From Vulcanimicrobiota bacterium (GTDB lineage Bacteria; Vulcanimicrobiota; Xenobia; Xenobiales; JADMJV01): DNA of 64,000 nt. The notes under the pieces are model-generated. The model was not told the origin of the DNA, searched no databases, and was given only the letters and a program-made list of their open reading frames with translations. A program made the position numbers and the translations under genes. How positions within the stretch are numbered: the stretch's first letter is position 1; each line of letters starts with the position of its first letter. Of the stretch, positions 31,973-39,390 are shown piece by piece. Location of the stretch: positions 1 through 64,000 of the forward strand of contig JAEXNA010000118.1 of NCBI GenBank assembly GCA_023447635.1, in the 5' to 3' direction.

Positions 31973-34900
31973 CTACTCTTCGAACCAGAGCGGCGCGGTT
32001 TCGCGGGCCTCTCTTTCCGCATCGTTGTTTCCGATGCCCAGAGCGATCAGGCCCAGCGTACCGGAGACCAGCCCTCCCACGATCCAACCGGGCGGTCCGA
32101 AGAAGGCCGATCCGATGGCGATGGCGCCGGCCGCCGTGTTCAGGGCGCCGGCGGTCCTTTGCGAGCCGGTGTCGGTGAACAGGCTGTGCACTCCAAACCC
32201 GAAGGTGACCACTCCACCCACCGCTCCCAGCCCTTTCCCCAGCAGCTTGGTGCCAGCCGTAGCCTTGGCCAGGGCTCCAGCTTTGCCGGAGAGGGCGCCT
32301 TCGGGAAGGGCGCCTAGAGCGCTGGCCAGGGCGTTGGTGCCTCCAGCCGTGAATCCCACGCCGGTGAGGGAACGTTTCCAGTCGCCGGTGACCGCTCCGC
32401 TGATGGCCTCTTCGATGCCGTAGGCGAAGCCGAAGATATCGACTCTCGAAGCCAGTTTGCCAAAACTGGTGCCAGCTCCGCTGAACTTCTTGTTCGTCAG
32501 ATACTTGGCGACATTGCCGGGCACCCCGGTCGCGCCTTTGCTGACCTTGTAGATCCCCTGCAAAAGCGCCGCCCCAGAGATGGAGGGGTCCTGCAGGTAG
32601 TCTTCAAGGGGAACTCCACCTTCCCCCACCCCTTCAAACTTGCCCGCCGGCTGGCCGTCGATCAGGACTTCGCCCAGGTTATCGATGTCGATCTTGGATC
32701 TCACGACGTCGGACCCGGTCCCGGTGGGGCTGGGCTCGATGGTTTCGACGCGCCCTTTGACCGGGACTTTCCCGTCCGGGTCGGTGACGATGTCGAGCGT
32801 CGAAGAATGTTCCCGACCCTCGGCGTCGTTGGCCGCCTGACGGTATTCGGCGACTTCGTAGCCGTCGGCAGCCGAGAAGCTGTAAGAGTGGGAAGAGCTG
32901 CCTGCTTCGACGGGGACTTCGACGCCGTCGACCTCAGTGGTGACCAGGTTGCCGTCCTCGTCTTCCAGGGGGGCGGCTGAAGTTCGAGTTTCGTTCAGGT
33001 AGTAAGGCTGACCGCCTTTCTGGATCTCTAAGGCCTGCTCGGGTGTCAGACGCCCTTGCTGAACAGCGAGTCGAATTCCGTCGGGGGTCGCCTCGCGACG
33101 GGATGCGCTGCTGTGGTTCAGGACTTCGTCGCCGTTGCGTGTCTCCGAGAGTTCGCTGAACTCGCCGTCGCCGTAGTCGGTCCGCTCTTCATAGACGCTG
33201 AGTTTCGAGCCCTCCCAAACGGTCTGGCGCTTGTAGTCTTTGCCGTTGTTGGAGGCGTCGCTGTAGGTCCAGCTGCGGCCATCGTCTCCAACGGTCTTGG
33301 TAACGGTCTTTCCGTTCCCCAGAGCATCCACACGGCCATAGGTGGCGGACTCGTTGTTCAGGTTGCCCTCGGCGTCGTACGAGTAAGACTTGGTGTAGTC
33401 GATGACCCCGTCATTGAAGATGTCGTCCGAGAGGCCCAGGTAGTCTCTGGCCCTGGTGTCGGCTTTGAAGTCGTCGGTGTACAGGTCCGAGTATTGAGAG
33501 TAGTTGTTGCCGTAGCTGCCTCCCGGCTGGGCGTCGTAGTACGGGTTCAAGGAGATCTCTTCCCCTCCAACCTTGACTGGATATTGGTTGTCGAGGGCTT
33601 GATCGTTCAGGGCTTCGTCGCCTTGGAAGCCTTTGCTCGCGAAAGAGTGGTCGCTGGCTCCGCTACTGCTCCAGTTGTCGGTTCGGGTCAGGGAGACGCG
33701 GCCGCCGTCGGATTCGCGCGTGGCCTTGATGTTCAGTTCCTGACTGACCCCGGTGGATTCGACCAGGTTTCCGTCCTCACCGCGGACCTGGACTCGGCTG
33801 ACCGTGCGGGTGACTCCCGAGCTGTCGTCGTCCTGGAACTTTTCGGCAAACTGGTGCTCGAAATCGATGTCGGTCGAGGTCTGAGAATAGGTCTCTTCAG
33901 CGTACTGCAGGGTGTCGTTACCTTGAGGGTCCGTGGTGAAGACCTCGGTCTCGGTGATGGTCGTATCGCCGCGTTCGCCTGCGGGGAAGTCGGGAATGGT
34001 CGAGACTCGTCCTTCGGGCGGCTGCTTGGGAGTGTCGATCAGGCTTTCCAGATCCTGAGAGGTCGTAGAGGTGCGTTCTTTGGTGGTTTCAGAGCTTCCG
34101 TCGATAGCGGTCTCGGTGGTGCGGGAGATTTTGGTGTCGTCGTGCGAGTAGCTGTAGACCTCGGTGCTGGTGCCGCCGGTGCGCACGGTTTTGCTGAAGT
34201 TGGCGGTGCCTCCGTCGGGGCGGTCGACGGTCTCTTCGATGTTGCGCGTGCCGTCGGGGTTCAAGGTGACCTCTCGGGTCTGGTAGCTGTAGTCGCCGTT
34301 GTCGTCGACGGTGCCCTCATAGGCTCGCGAGGTCTCGGTGGTCTGCCCTTCGGCGTCGGTGCTGATGCTGCGCGTGCGGTTGCCGTCCTCGGTGTTTTCG
34401 ACCATGGAGAATTCGTTGCTGCCGTCGTCATTCGAGGTGTTGCTGTAGCGCACGCCGTCTCGTTCGTAGTTGGTGACGGTGCCTTCGCCCTTGCGGTTGA
34501 TGACGGTGTAGGTGACGCCGTCCTGTTCGTAGGTTTTGGCGATGCTACCGTCGGAACGTTTTTCTCGGCTGGCGGGAGTCTGGTCCTTGAAGTTCGGGAG
34601 TTCGGGGACGGGGGCGCCGGGCTGGAACTCTTCCGGTAGCTTCAGGTCCGAGCGTTGCTCGTCTTCCATCGGATCGTCGACCAGGTGATCTGTTGTGGGG
34701 TCCTGGGGCTCGGGTTCGCTGGTCGAGGGTTCTTCCAGGCGCACGGGGCGAGTTTCGTCGAAGGTCGAGGTGCCGGTCAGGCTGCCCGCCAGGTTGGCCT
34801 GCTTGCGGGTCAGATCCCGGGAGGCCGAGGGGTTGGAGGCGGCCGGGCGGTCGCCTTCCAGGACGGCGGGTTTGGAGGCGCTGATGGTGGAGGTTGAGGG

Positions 34901-35011
34901 GGCGGGCTCCGGCTTGGGCTCTGGCTTGGGAGTGGGAGCGGCGGGTTTGGGAGTAGGCGTGGTGGTGCGTTTGACGCTGCTAGAGCTGCTGGAGCCTTCG
35001 ACTGGAAGCAT
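31973..35011 (-). CDS. Large repetitive secreted-effector-like protein
   Basis: 1012 residues starting MLPVEGSSSSSSVKRTTTPT, preceded by GGGGGA. No signal peptide. Residues ~1-120 are Pro/Ser/Thr/Lys-rich and disordered. Residues ~220-700 are many short Asp/Thr/Ser/Tyr-rich strand pairs (YTVINRKGEGTVTNYERDGV, YSYSHDDTKISRTTETAIDG), resembling loose YD/Rhs-like beta-repeats. Residues ~800-1012 are Gly/Ala-rich and amphipathic (GIEEAISGAVTGDWKRSLTG, AGALNTAAGAIAIGSAFFGP, GWIVGGLVSGTLGLIALGIG) and could insert in membranes. It follows a 230-residue helical protein by 47 bp, possibly a dedicated chaperone. Reading it as a secreted substrate is inference. No enzymatic motif was seen. Confidence 0.65.
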   Translation of the reverse strand: MLPVEGSSSSSSVKRTTTPTPKPAAPTPKPEPKPEPAPSTSTISASKPAVLEGDRPAASNPSASRDLTRKQANLAGSLTGTSTFDETRPVRLEEPSTSEPEPQDPTTDHLVDDPMEDEQRSDLKLPEEFQPGAPVPELPNFKDQTPASREKRSDGSIAKTYEQDGVTYTVINRKGEGTVTNYERDGVRYSNTSNDDGSNEFSMVENTEDGNRTRSISTDAEGQTTETSRAYEGTVDDNGDYSYQTREVTLNPDGTRNIEETVDRPDGGTANFSKTVRTGGTSTEVYSYSHDDTKISRTTETAIDGSSETTKERTSTTSQDLESLIDTPKQPPEGRVSTIPDFPAGERGDTTITETEVFTTDPQGNDTLQYAEETYSQTSTDIDFEHQFAEKFQDDDSSGVTRTVSRVQVRGEDGNLVESTGVSQELNIKATRESDGGRVSLTRTDNWSSSGASDHSFASKGFQGDEALNDQALDNQYPVKVGGEEISLNPYYDAQPGGSYGNNYSQYSDLYTDDFKADTRARDYLGLSDDIFNDGVIDYTKSYSYDAEGNLNNESATYGRVDALGNGKTVTKTVGDDGRSWTYSDASNNGKDYKRQTVWEGSKLSVYEERTDYGDGEFSELSETRNGDEVLNHSSASRREATPDGIRLAVQQGRLTPEQALEIQKGGQPYYLNETRTSAAPLEDEDGNLVTTEVDGVEVPVEAGSSSHSYSFSAADGYEVAEYRQAANDAEGREHSSTLDIVTDPDGKVPVKGRVETIEPSPTGTGSDVVRSKIDIDNLGEVLIDGQPAGKFEGVGEGGVPLEDYLQDPSISGAALLQGIYKVSKGATGVPGNVAKYLTNKKFSGAGTSFGKLASRVDIFGFAYGIEEAISGAVTGDWKRSLTGVGFTAGGTNALASALGALPEGALSGKAGALAKATAGTKLLGKGLGAVGGVVTFGFGVHSLFTDTGSQRTAGALNTAAGAIAIGSAFFGPPGWIVGGLVSGTLGLIALGIGNNDAEREARETAPLWFEE

Positions 35012-35058
35012 TGGATGAGGTCCCCCTGGTGGATTGGTCTTGGGTCGGAATTGGGTGT

Positions 35059-35751
35059 CTAGTTGGCCCAGGCGCGAGCGAAACGGTCGGCGCAGTCCTG
35101 GTCTTCTTGCTCGATGACCTGCAGGCCGACCAGCAGGCGCTGTCCTGCTTCGGCCATGGTCAGCACGGTTCCCCGGTCGACCTGACTGAGAGTCGAATGG
35201 AACAGGTCGAGCGCTTCGAGCCAGTTGGCGATCCCTTCGCCCAGCAGGCGATGGCCGGCGCGCGACTCTTCGGTGACCTCGCAGAGCAGGACGTCGGCGT
35301 TGCGGTAGTTCTGCCAGGCGTTGCGGAAGGTCAGGCGGGTGCCTTTCAGCCAGTTGGCGACGAGGGCGGTTTTGCCCGCGGCGGCGGCGTCGAGGGCGCG
35401 GTTCAGGTCGGTCCACAGTTCGGTTTCGAGCTGCAGCATCCCCAGTCCGGCGGCTTTGCGGCGCCAGCGAGCTTCGACGCTGACGGCTTCTTCGTGAGCG
35501 TGGTACAGGCTCAGCAGACCGCGGAAGGCGCGCTCGGCCGATCCGTTGTCGGCCAGGGCGGCGTCGATGGTCTCGAGCGATTCGGCCAGGGCGTCGGTGT
35601 AGCGAGCATCGATGGCGTCGTCGCTTTCCAACTGGCTCATCGCGTTCTCGTACCAGAGCGTCCAGGAGGCGACGACGGCGGCTTTGCTGCCAAATTCGAT
35701 CTCTTTGATCAGGGCGTCCAGTCCGTGGGTGGGGACAAGCGTGGCGGTCAT
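35059..35751 (-). CDS. All-helical hypothetical protein, possible chaperone
   Basis: 230 residues from MTATLVPTHGLDALIKEIEF, with GGAG 6 bp upstream. Predicted almost wholly alpha-helical, acidic and rich in Ala/Leu/Glu/Trp (WTLWYENAMSQLESDDAIDA, LETELWTDLNRALDAAAAG, WLEALDLFHSTLSQVDRGT). No signal or membrane segment. Upstream of, and apparently co-transcribed with, the 1012-residue protein. No family recognised. Confidence 0.55.
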   Translation of the reverse strand: MTATLVPTHGLDALIKEIEFGSKAAVVASWTLWYENAMSQLESDDAIDARYTDALAESLETIDAALADNGSAERAFRGLLSLYHAHEEAVSVEARWRRKAAGLGMLQLETELWTDLNRALDAAAAGKTALVANWLKGTRLTFRNAWQNYRNADVLLCEVTEESRAGHRLLGEGIANWLEALDLFHSTLSQVDRGTVLTMAEAGQRLLVGLQVIEQEDQDCADRFARAWAN

Positions 35752-35863
35752 CGTGGTCTCCTTCGTGCGTCGGGTGTTGAGGCTACTCTACGACGACGGA
35801 CCAACGGGAGGGCTGTGGCGGGCGGTAGGAAGTTACAGGATTGTTAACTTTGCGCCGGGTGGA

Positions 35864-36043
35864 GTTGCGCTGGCGAGAGCGGCAACGTGGCGTTGCGCTG
35901 GCGAGACGAGCAAGATTGTCGCTGTCGAGAGTGGCAGCGCGTTGCGCTGGCGAGACGAGCAAGATTGTCGCTGACGAGAGCGGCAACGTGGCGTTGCGCT
36001 GGCGAGACGAGCAAGATTGTCACTGACGAGAGTGACAACGCGG
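35864..36043. repeat. Structured 49-52 nt tandem repeat cluster A
   Basis: One short copy (35864) and three full copies (35892, 35941, 35993), consensus GTTGCGCTGGCGAGACGAGC then AAGATTGTCGCTGACGAGAG and CGGCAACG. Each contains TTGTCNCT/AGNGNCAA arms around GNCGAG. The arms change in step between copies (TTGTCGCT/AGCGGCAA; TTGTCACT/AGTGACAA). It occupies much of a 540-bp intergenic gap (35752-36291). A second cluster lies at 38282. Confidence 0.75.
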
Positions 36044-36195
36044 AGGGGGCCGTCGGGGTTGGGCGTGTTTACCCGATGGGACACTGTCGTGCGCGCAAGA
36101 GTCGGGGCATGATGTCGCTAGAGAGTTCGACGCAAGAAAGAGGTTAGCACTTCTCTTAGGATTCTCGACGACCCCAGGCGCTGAGCGTCTGGATT

Positions 36196-36231
36196 GAAAA
36201 GAGGACCTGGCACAAGCCCGGCCCTCTTTTC
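36196..36231 (-). terminator. Terminator of the GDPD-like gene
   Basis: Perfect 9-bp stem GAAAAGAGG/CCTCTTTTC around an 18-nt GC-rich centre that can pair further; on the minus strand CCTCTTTTCAATCC follows. About 60 bp after the GDPD stop codon. Confidence 0.6.
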
Positions 36232-36291
36232 TCATTCCCGACGCTCGACGCATGGCGTCTCGACGCCCGATGTCTCGCTGGCTCCCGAGGC

Positions 36292-37191
36292 TTACGCGTA
36301 GCCCCATTTATCATTCTGTCCCGGCTTGGCCAGAGCCACGCGAGCATAGAAGCCGTGCTGCTGGGCTTCCTTCAGGATCTTGTCGGTGCCGGGTCCGCGG
36401 TAGATCGACTTCAGGTTGGCTTTGATGCCTGCGGCTCGCACCTGGTTGGCCAGCGTGCCCATAATCTTGTCGGTGGCGAATCGCGGGTCGTTCTTGGCTT
36501 CAAAGTCACCGGCGATGCCGTGCTTCTTGAGAAGCGGGATCAGGGTCGACACAGGGTAGATCTGAGAGCGGCCATCTTTGTTGCGCAGTCGCATCACCTC
36601 GGCGAGGGTCATGTCTTTGACCTTCTTGTCCTTGCCGATTTTGCCCAGCGGGTCGTAGAATCCGTCCTTCTTCAGCGGCTGCGACCAGTGGGTGGCCACA
36701 GGCACTCCGTCTTTGGTGATCTGCATGTCGATGTCGATCGACGCATAGCCCTTCTTGGCCGCGAAGGCGATGCCGGCGGGAGAGTTTTCGAACGCGTAGG
36801 TGTCGGGCGCGCCGGGTGCCCCTTTGTGGAACATGCCCTTGCCCTTACTGTAGAGCGACTTGCCGCCGGGGATCTTCTTCGAACTGTACGGTCCGCCAGC
36901 GCCGCCAACTCCGTTCGCACCGCCCAGGAAGTCGAGAAGGGGAGAACCTGCCGATTTGCCCTTGCCGGAGCCGCCGAAGAGACCCTTGCCCAGCAGCGCG
37001 ACCTGCTGAGTGGCCATCTGGGTCATCAGCGCCATCATGGTGTTAGTCATCATGCTCATGGTCTGGCTCAGCATCTGCTGCATCGAGCCCAGGCCGAAGT
37101 CTGCCGAGCCTGCTCCTACCGATCCGTAGCTTCCGTAATTGGCCGCTCCGAAGCTAGCGTTCGAGTTCATCGGAAAGTTCAGATTGAGCAT
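36292..37191 (-). CDS. GDPD-like protein with unusual Met/Gln/Gly-rich N-terminus
   Basis: 299 residues. The C-terminal ~165 residues fit the glycerophosphodiester phosphodiesterase barrel: FENSPAGIAFAAKKGYASID (ENs..gi..A...Gy..iDiD), MQITKDGVPVATHWSQPL, VKDMTLAEVMRL, STLIPLLKKHGIAGDFEAKN. The usual first HRG motif is replaced (APDTYAFEN), so the catalytic His may be missing. The first ~110 residues have no signal peptide and are Met/Gln/Ser/Gly-rich (SMQQMLSQTMSMMTNTMMAL, then MTQMATQQVALLGKGLFGG), like a secretion or assembly region. Possibly a secreted substrate or toxin. Confidence 0.65.
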   Translation of the reverse strand: MLNLNFPMNSNASFGAANYGSYGSVGAGSADFGLGSMQQMLSQTMSMMTNTMMALMTQMATQQVALLGKGLFGGSGKGKSAGSPLLDFLGGANGVGGAGGPYSSKKIPGGKSLYSKGKGMFHKGAPGAPDTYAFENSPAGIAFAAKKGYASIDIDMQITKDGVPVATHWSQPLKKDGFYDPLGKIGKDKKVKDMTLAEVMRLRNKDGRSQIYPVSTLIPLLKKHGIAGDFEAKNDPRFATDKIMGTLANQVRAAGIKANLKSIYRGPGTDKILKEAQQHGFYARVALAKPGQNDKWGYA

Positions 37192-37452
37192 CGTGCAGGA
37201 CCTTTCAAAAGGGGTTCTTGAGCCGACTATACGGATCGCTTCGCTCTACTACAAGTAAAAAGGCGCTCGCAAAGCCAGGTTTTACAATGGTTTTACCTGA
37301 GGCCCCCGTTCGAGAGCTTCGTTCCAGTTCTGTTCCAGTGGATCGGTCGTTCGCAGCAGAAAAGTTTAACACTTTGTCCGGCGGGCCCCGGAAGGGAGTG
37401 GAGAAGAGAGGCGAGCTCAGTAGGAGCATCTCACTTCTTTTGGAGGACGCAT

Positions 37453-38235
37453 ATGTTCATCAAACCATTTGGCCTGGCCATCAAACACAAACGACTAAGG
37501 GAGAAGATGTCGCAGCGCGCTTTAGCGGAAGCGATGCGGATCTCGGCCACGAGGCTATGCAAGCTCGAATCCGGAAAGATCACGCCGACCCGTAAAGACC
37601 AGGCGGCTGCACGAAAGGTGCTTGGTGATCTCCGAGTCTTCTCTGCTCCAGCATTCCTGGCAAGGAGTCTCACTCAGAACGCCCGACGTTGCAAACCAAA
37701 GCGCCGCCAGTTCGAACCGTCGCGAGACCGCCCGACCTACCTTCGCTTTTGCGCCGCGCGAGAGAAATATCCCGAGTTGGTAGCGGCTCTAATGCGGCAA
37801 CTTCAGAAACGGGAAGACTACGATGTCTGTATCGCTCTGGCGTACCAGATCGTTGCCGAGTCCGCCGAAGAGGCTCTGTACCTGCTTCGCCTCATGGCCG
37901 CGGGGGCGCTGCCTTGTCAGATGGCGCCGGCCGAATTGGCCAAGTTGCCGATCACATTAATCGATCCCGTCGACCGCAGCGATGTCTCGTTCCGACAGGT
38001 GGCCTGCCTGGCGTTCGAATCCGAGTTCTACTTTTTTCAGCTGACGTTGGAGGGGCCCGGCTGGCAGTATCGTGTCGATGCCCTTCGCTGGAAAGACGAT
38101 GGTTGGAGTGTGATCGAGATCGATGGATACGGCCACGATGCGGCCGCTGACAGTCAACGAGAGAAGGACATCGGCTTGCCGACCGTTCGACTGAACGTCG
38201 CTCAGCTCAGCAACTTGGGGCACGAGATTCGCTAG
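37453..38235 (+). CDS. XRE-HTH protein with PD-(D/E)xK-like C-terminus
   Basis: 260 residues, GGAGG upstream. Residues ~8-60 are an XRE helix-turn-helix (LAIKHKRLREKMSQRALAEA, MRISATRLCKLESGKITPTR). A helical linker follows. Residues ~205-260 read YRVDALRWKDDGWSVIEIDG, YGHDAAADSQREKDIGLPTV, RLNVAQL, matching DUF559/Vsr-like nuclease ends (vDf....l.iEiDG..H......D..Rd..L...G..vlR...). Asp208-type and E-x-D residues are present. It could be a regulator-nuclease; function unproven. Confidence 0.65.
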   Translation: MFIKPFGLAIKHKRLREKMSQRALAEAMRISATRLCKLESGKITPTRKDQAAARKVLGDLRVFSAPAFLARSLTQNARRCKPKRRQFEPSRDRPTYLRFCAAREKYPELVAALMRQLQKREDYDVCIALAYQIVAESAEEALYLLRLMAAGALPCQMAPAELAKLPITLIDPVDRSDVSFRQVACLAFESEFYFFQLTLEGPGWQYRVDALRWKDDGWSVIEIDGYGHDAAADSQREKDIGLPTVRLNVAQLSNLGHEIR

Positions 38236-38249
38236 CGGTCGGGCAGCGC

Positions 38250-38385
38250 GAAGTTGCCGCTTCGCAAGCGGCGACTTCGCATTGCGCTGGCGAGACGAGC
38301 TAGATTGTCTCTGGCGAGAGCGACAACGTCGCGTTGCGCTGGGGAGACGCGCAAGATTGTCGCTGGCGAGAGTGGCAATGCGCAC
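38250..38385. repeat. Hairpin plus structured 52-nt repeat cluster B
   Basis: A 12-bp near-perfect hairpin AAGTTGCCGCTT-CGC-AAGCGGCGACTT (38250-38276), then two 52-nt copies (38282, 38334) of the cluster A repeat. The second has ATTGTCGCT/AGTGGCAAT arms pairing through G-T wobbles. It lies between convergent genes. Confidence 0.75.
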
Positions 38386-38396
38386 ACCGCCGCGCC

Positions 38397-39386
38397 CTAC
38401 TCGTCGTCGAGCACGGTGATCTTCGCCTTCGCGACGACGTAGCGCACGGCCGTCAGATAGAGCGCCGACTCGACCGCCTGCCGCGCCTCCTCCGGCTCGG
38501 CCGCCAGCGCCTTCTTCAGCTGCGCCAGCGTCATATCGAGCGGCAGCGAGGCCGCTTCTAACAGCTCCCTCATCACCTCAACGCTGGGCTCCAGCCCCTC
38601 TTTCTCGACGAGCGCCGCCAGGGCCAGGTTGATCTTGATACGACGCACCGCGTCGGCGCGCACGGCCGGCGACGACTGGTAAGCGTCGCGCGCCGCCTCC
38701 ACCTGCTCTGGCGCAAATCCCTGCCCAAGCAAGGCTCCCGGCCCCTTCTCCCAGCCGAGCCGCAGCTCTTCGTCCACCGCCTCGTCAGGGACCTCGACCT
38801 GCACGCGTTGGGCTACAGCGTCCAATACGGCCTCGGTGGCCAGGACCAGCAGGTCCTCGCCCTGCTCGCCGTCGAGCAGCCCCGCGATAGTTGCCATCGC
38901 CTCTTCCACGGATGAGCCCAGGTGCGAGGCCTCTAAAGCCGCCGTGTCGTCGAGCTCGGGCATTTCGACCCGGTAAGCGTCCCGAATCTTGACGTGAATC
39001 GTGGTGCGCCGCCCGGCCAGCGATGGCACGGGATAGTCGGAGGCCAGATTCAGTTCGACCGAAGTCTCTGAGTTGGGGGTCATCCCCACCATCGCCTCGA
39101 TCAGACCGGGCATATCCAGAATCGAGCGCATCTCGAGCTTGGGCAGACGCTGGGCCCCACCGGGCCAGATCTGACCGTCGAACTCCATCACTATATCGCA
39201 GTCGACCTCATCGCCCATCTCCAGCGCCTCGTCCGGTCCGCGCTGCTGCCGAGGCGCCGCGTCACGCAGCGTCTCGTGCAGACGTCCGATCAGATCGTCG
39301 GTGGTGGAAAGCGGAGGCGGCGTGACGCTGATTTCCAGGTCGTCGAGGGAGGGAGCTTCAATCTGGGGCAAGGTGTATGTTGGCAT
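38397..39386 (-). CDS. Trigger-factor-like chaperone
   Basis: 329 residues. Residues ~50-140 fit the FKBP-type PPIase domain of trigger factor (MGDEVDCDIVMEFDGQIWPG, LIEAMVGMTPNSETSVELNL, YPVPSLAGRRTTIHVKIRDA, YRVEMPELDD). Residues ~150-329 fit its helical C-terminal arms (VPDEAVDEELRLG ... RIKINLALAALVEKEGLEPS). The ribosome-binding N-terminal domain with GFRxGxxP is missing; the first 45 residues are short and Pro-rich. It is therefore not the housekeeping Tig. It starts 4 bp after the stop of the Ala-rich gene, so a dedicated chaperone for that protein is likely (inference). Confidence 0.7.
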   Translation of the reverse strand: MPTYTLPQIEAPSLDDLEISVTPPPLSTTDDLIGRLHETLRDAAPRQQRGPDEALEMGDEVDCDIVMEFDGQIWPGGAQRLPKLEMRSILDMPGLIEAMVGMTPNSETSVELNLASDYPVPSLAGRRTTIHVKIRDAYRVEMPELDDTAALEASHLGSSVEEAMATIAGLLDGEQGEDLLVLATEAVLDAVAQRVQVEVPDEAVDEELRLGWEKGPGALLGQGFAPEQVEAARDAYQSSPAVRADAVRRIKINLALAALVEKEGLEPSVEVMRELLEAASLPLDMTLAQLKKALAAEPEEARQAVESALYLTAVRYVVAKAKITVLDDE

Positions 39387-39390
39387 AGTT

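Noticed and set aside
35864..38385. CRISPR array
   Set aside because: The 52-nt units are contiguous with no unique spacers, and no cas gene is present. The 629-bp units are far too long.
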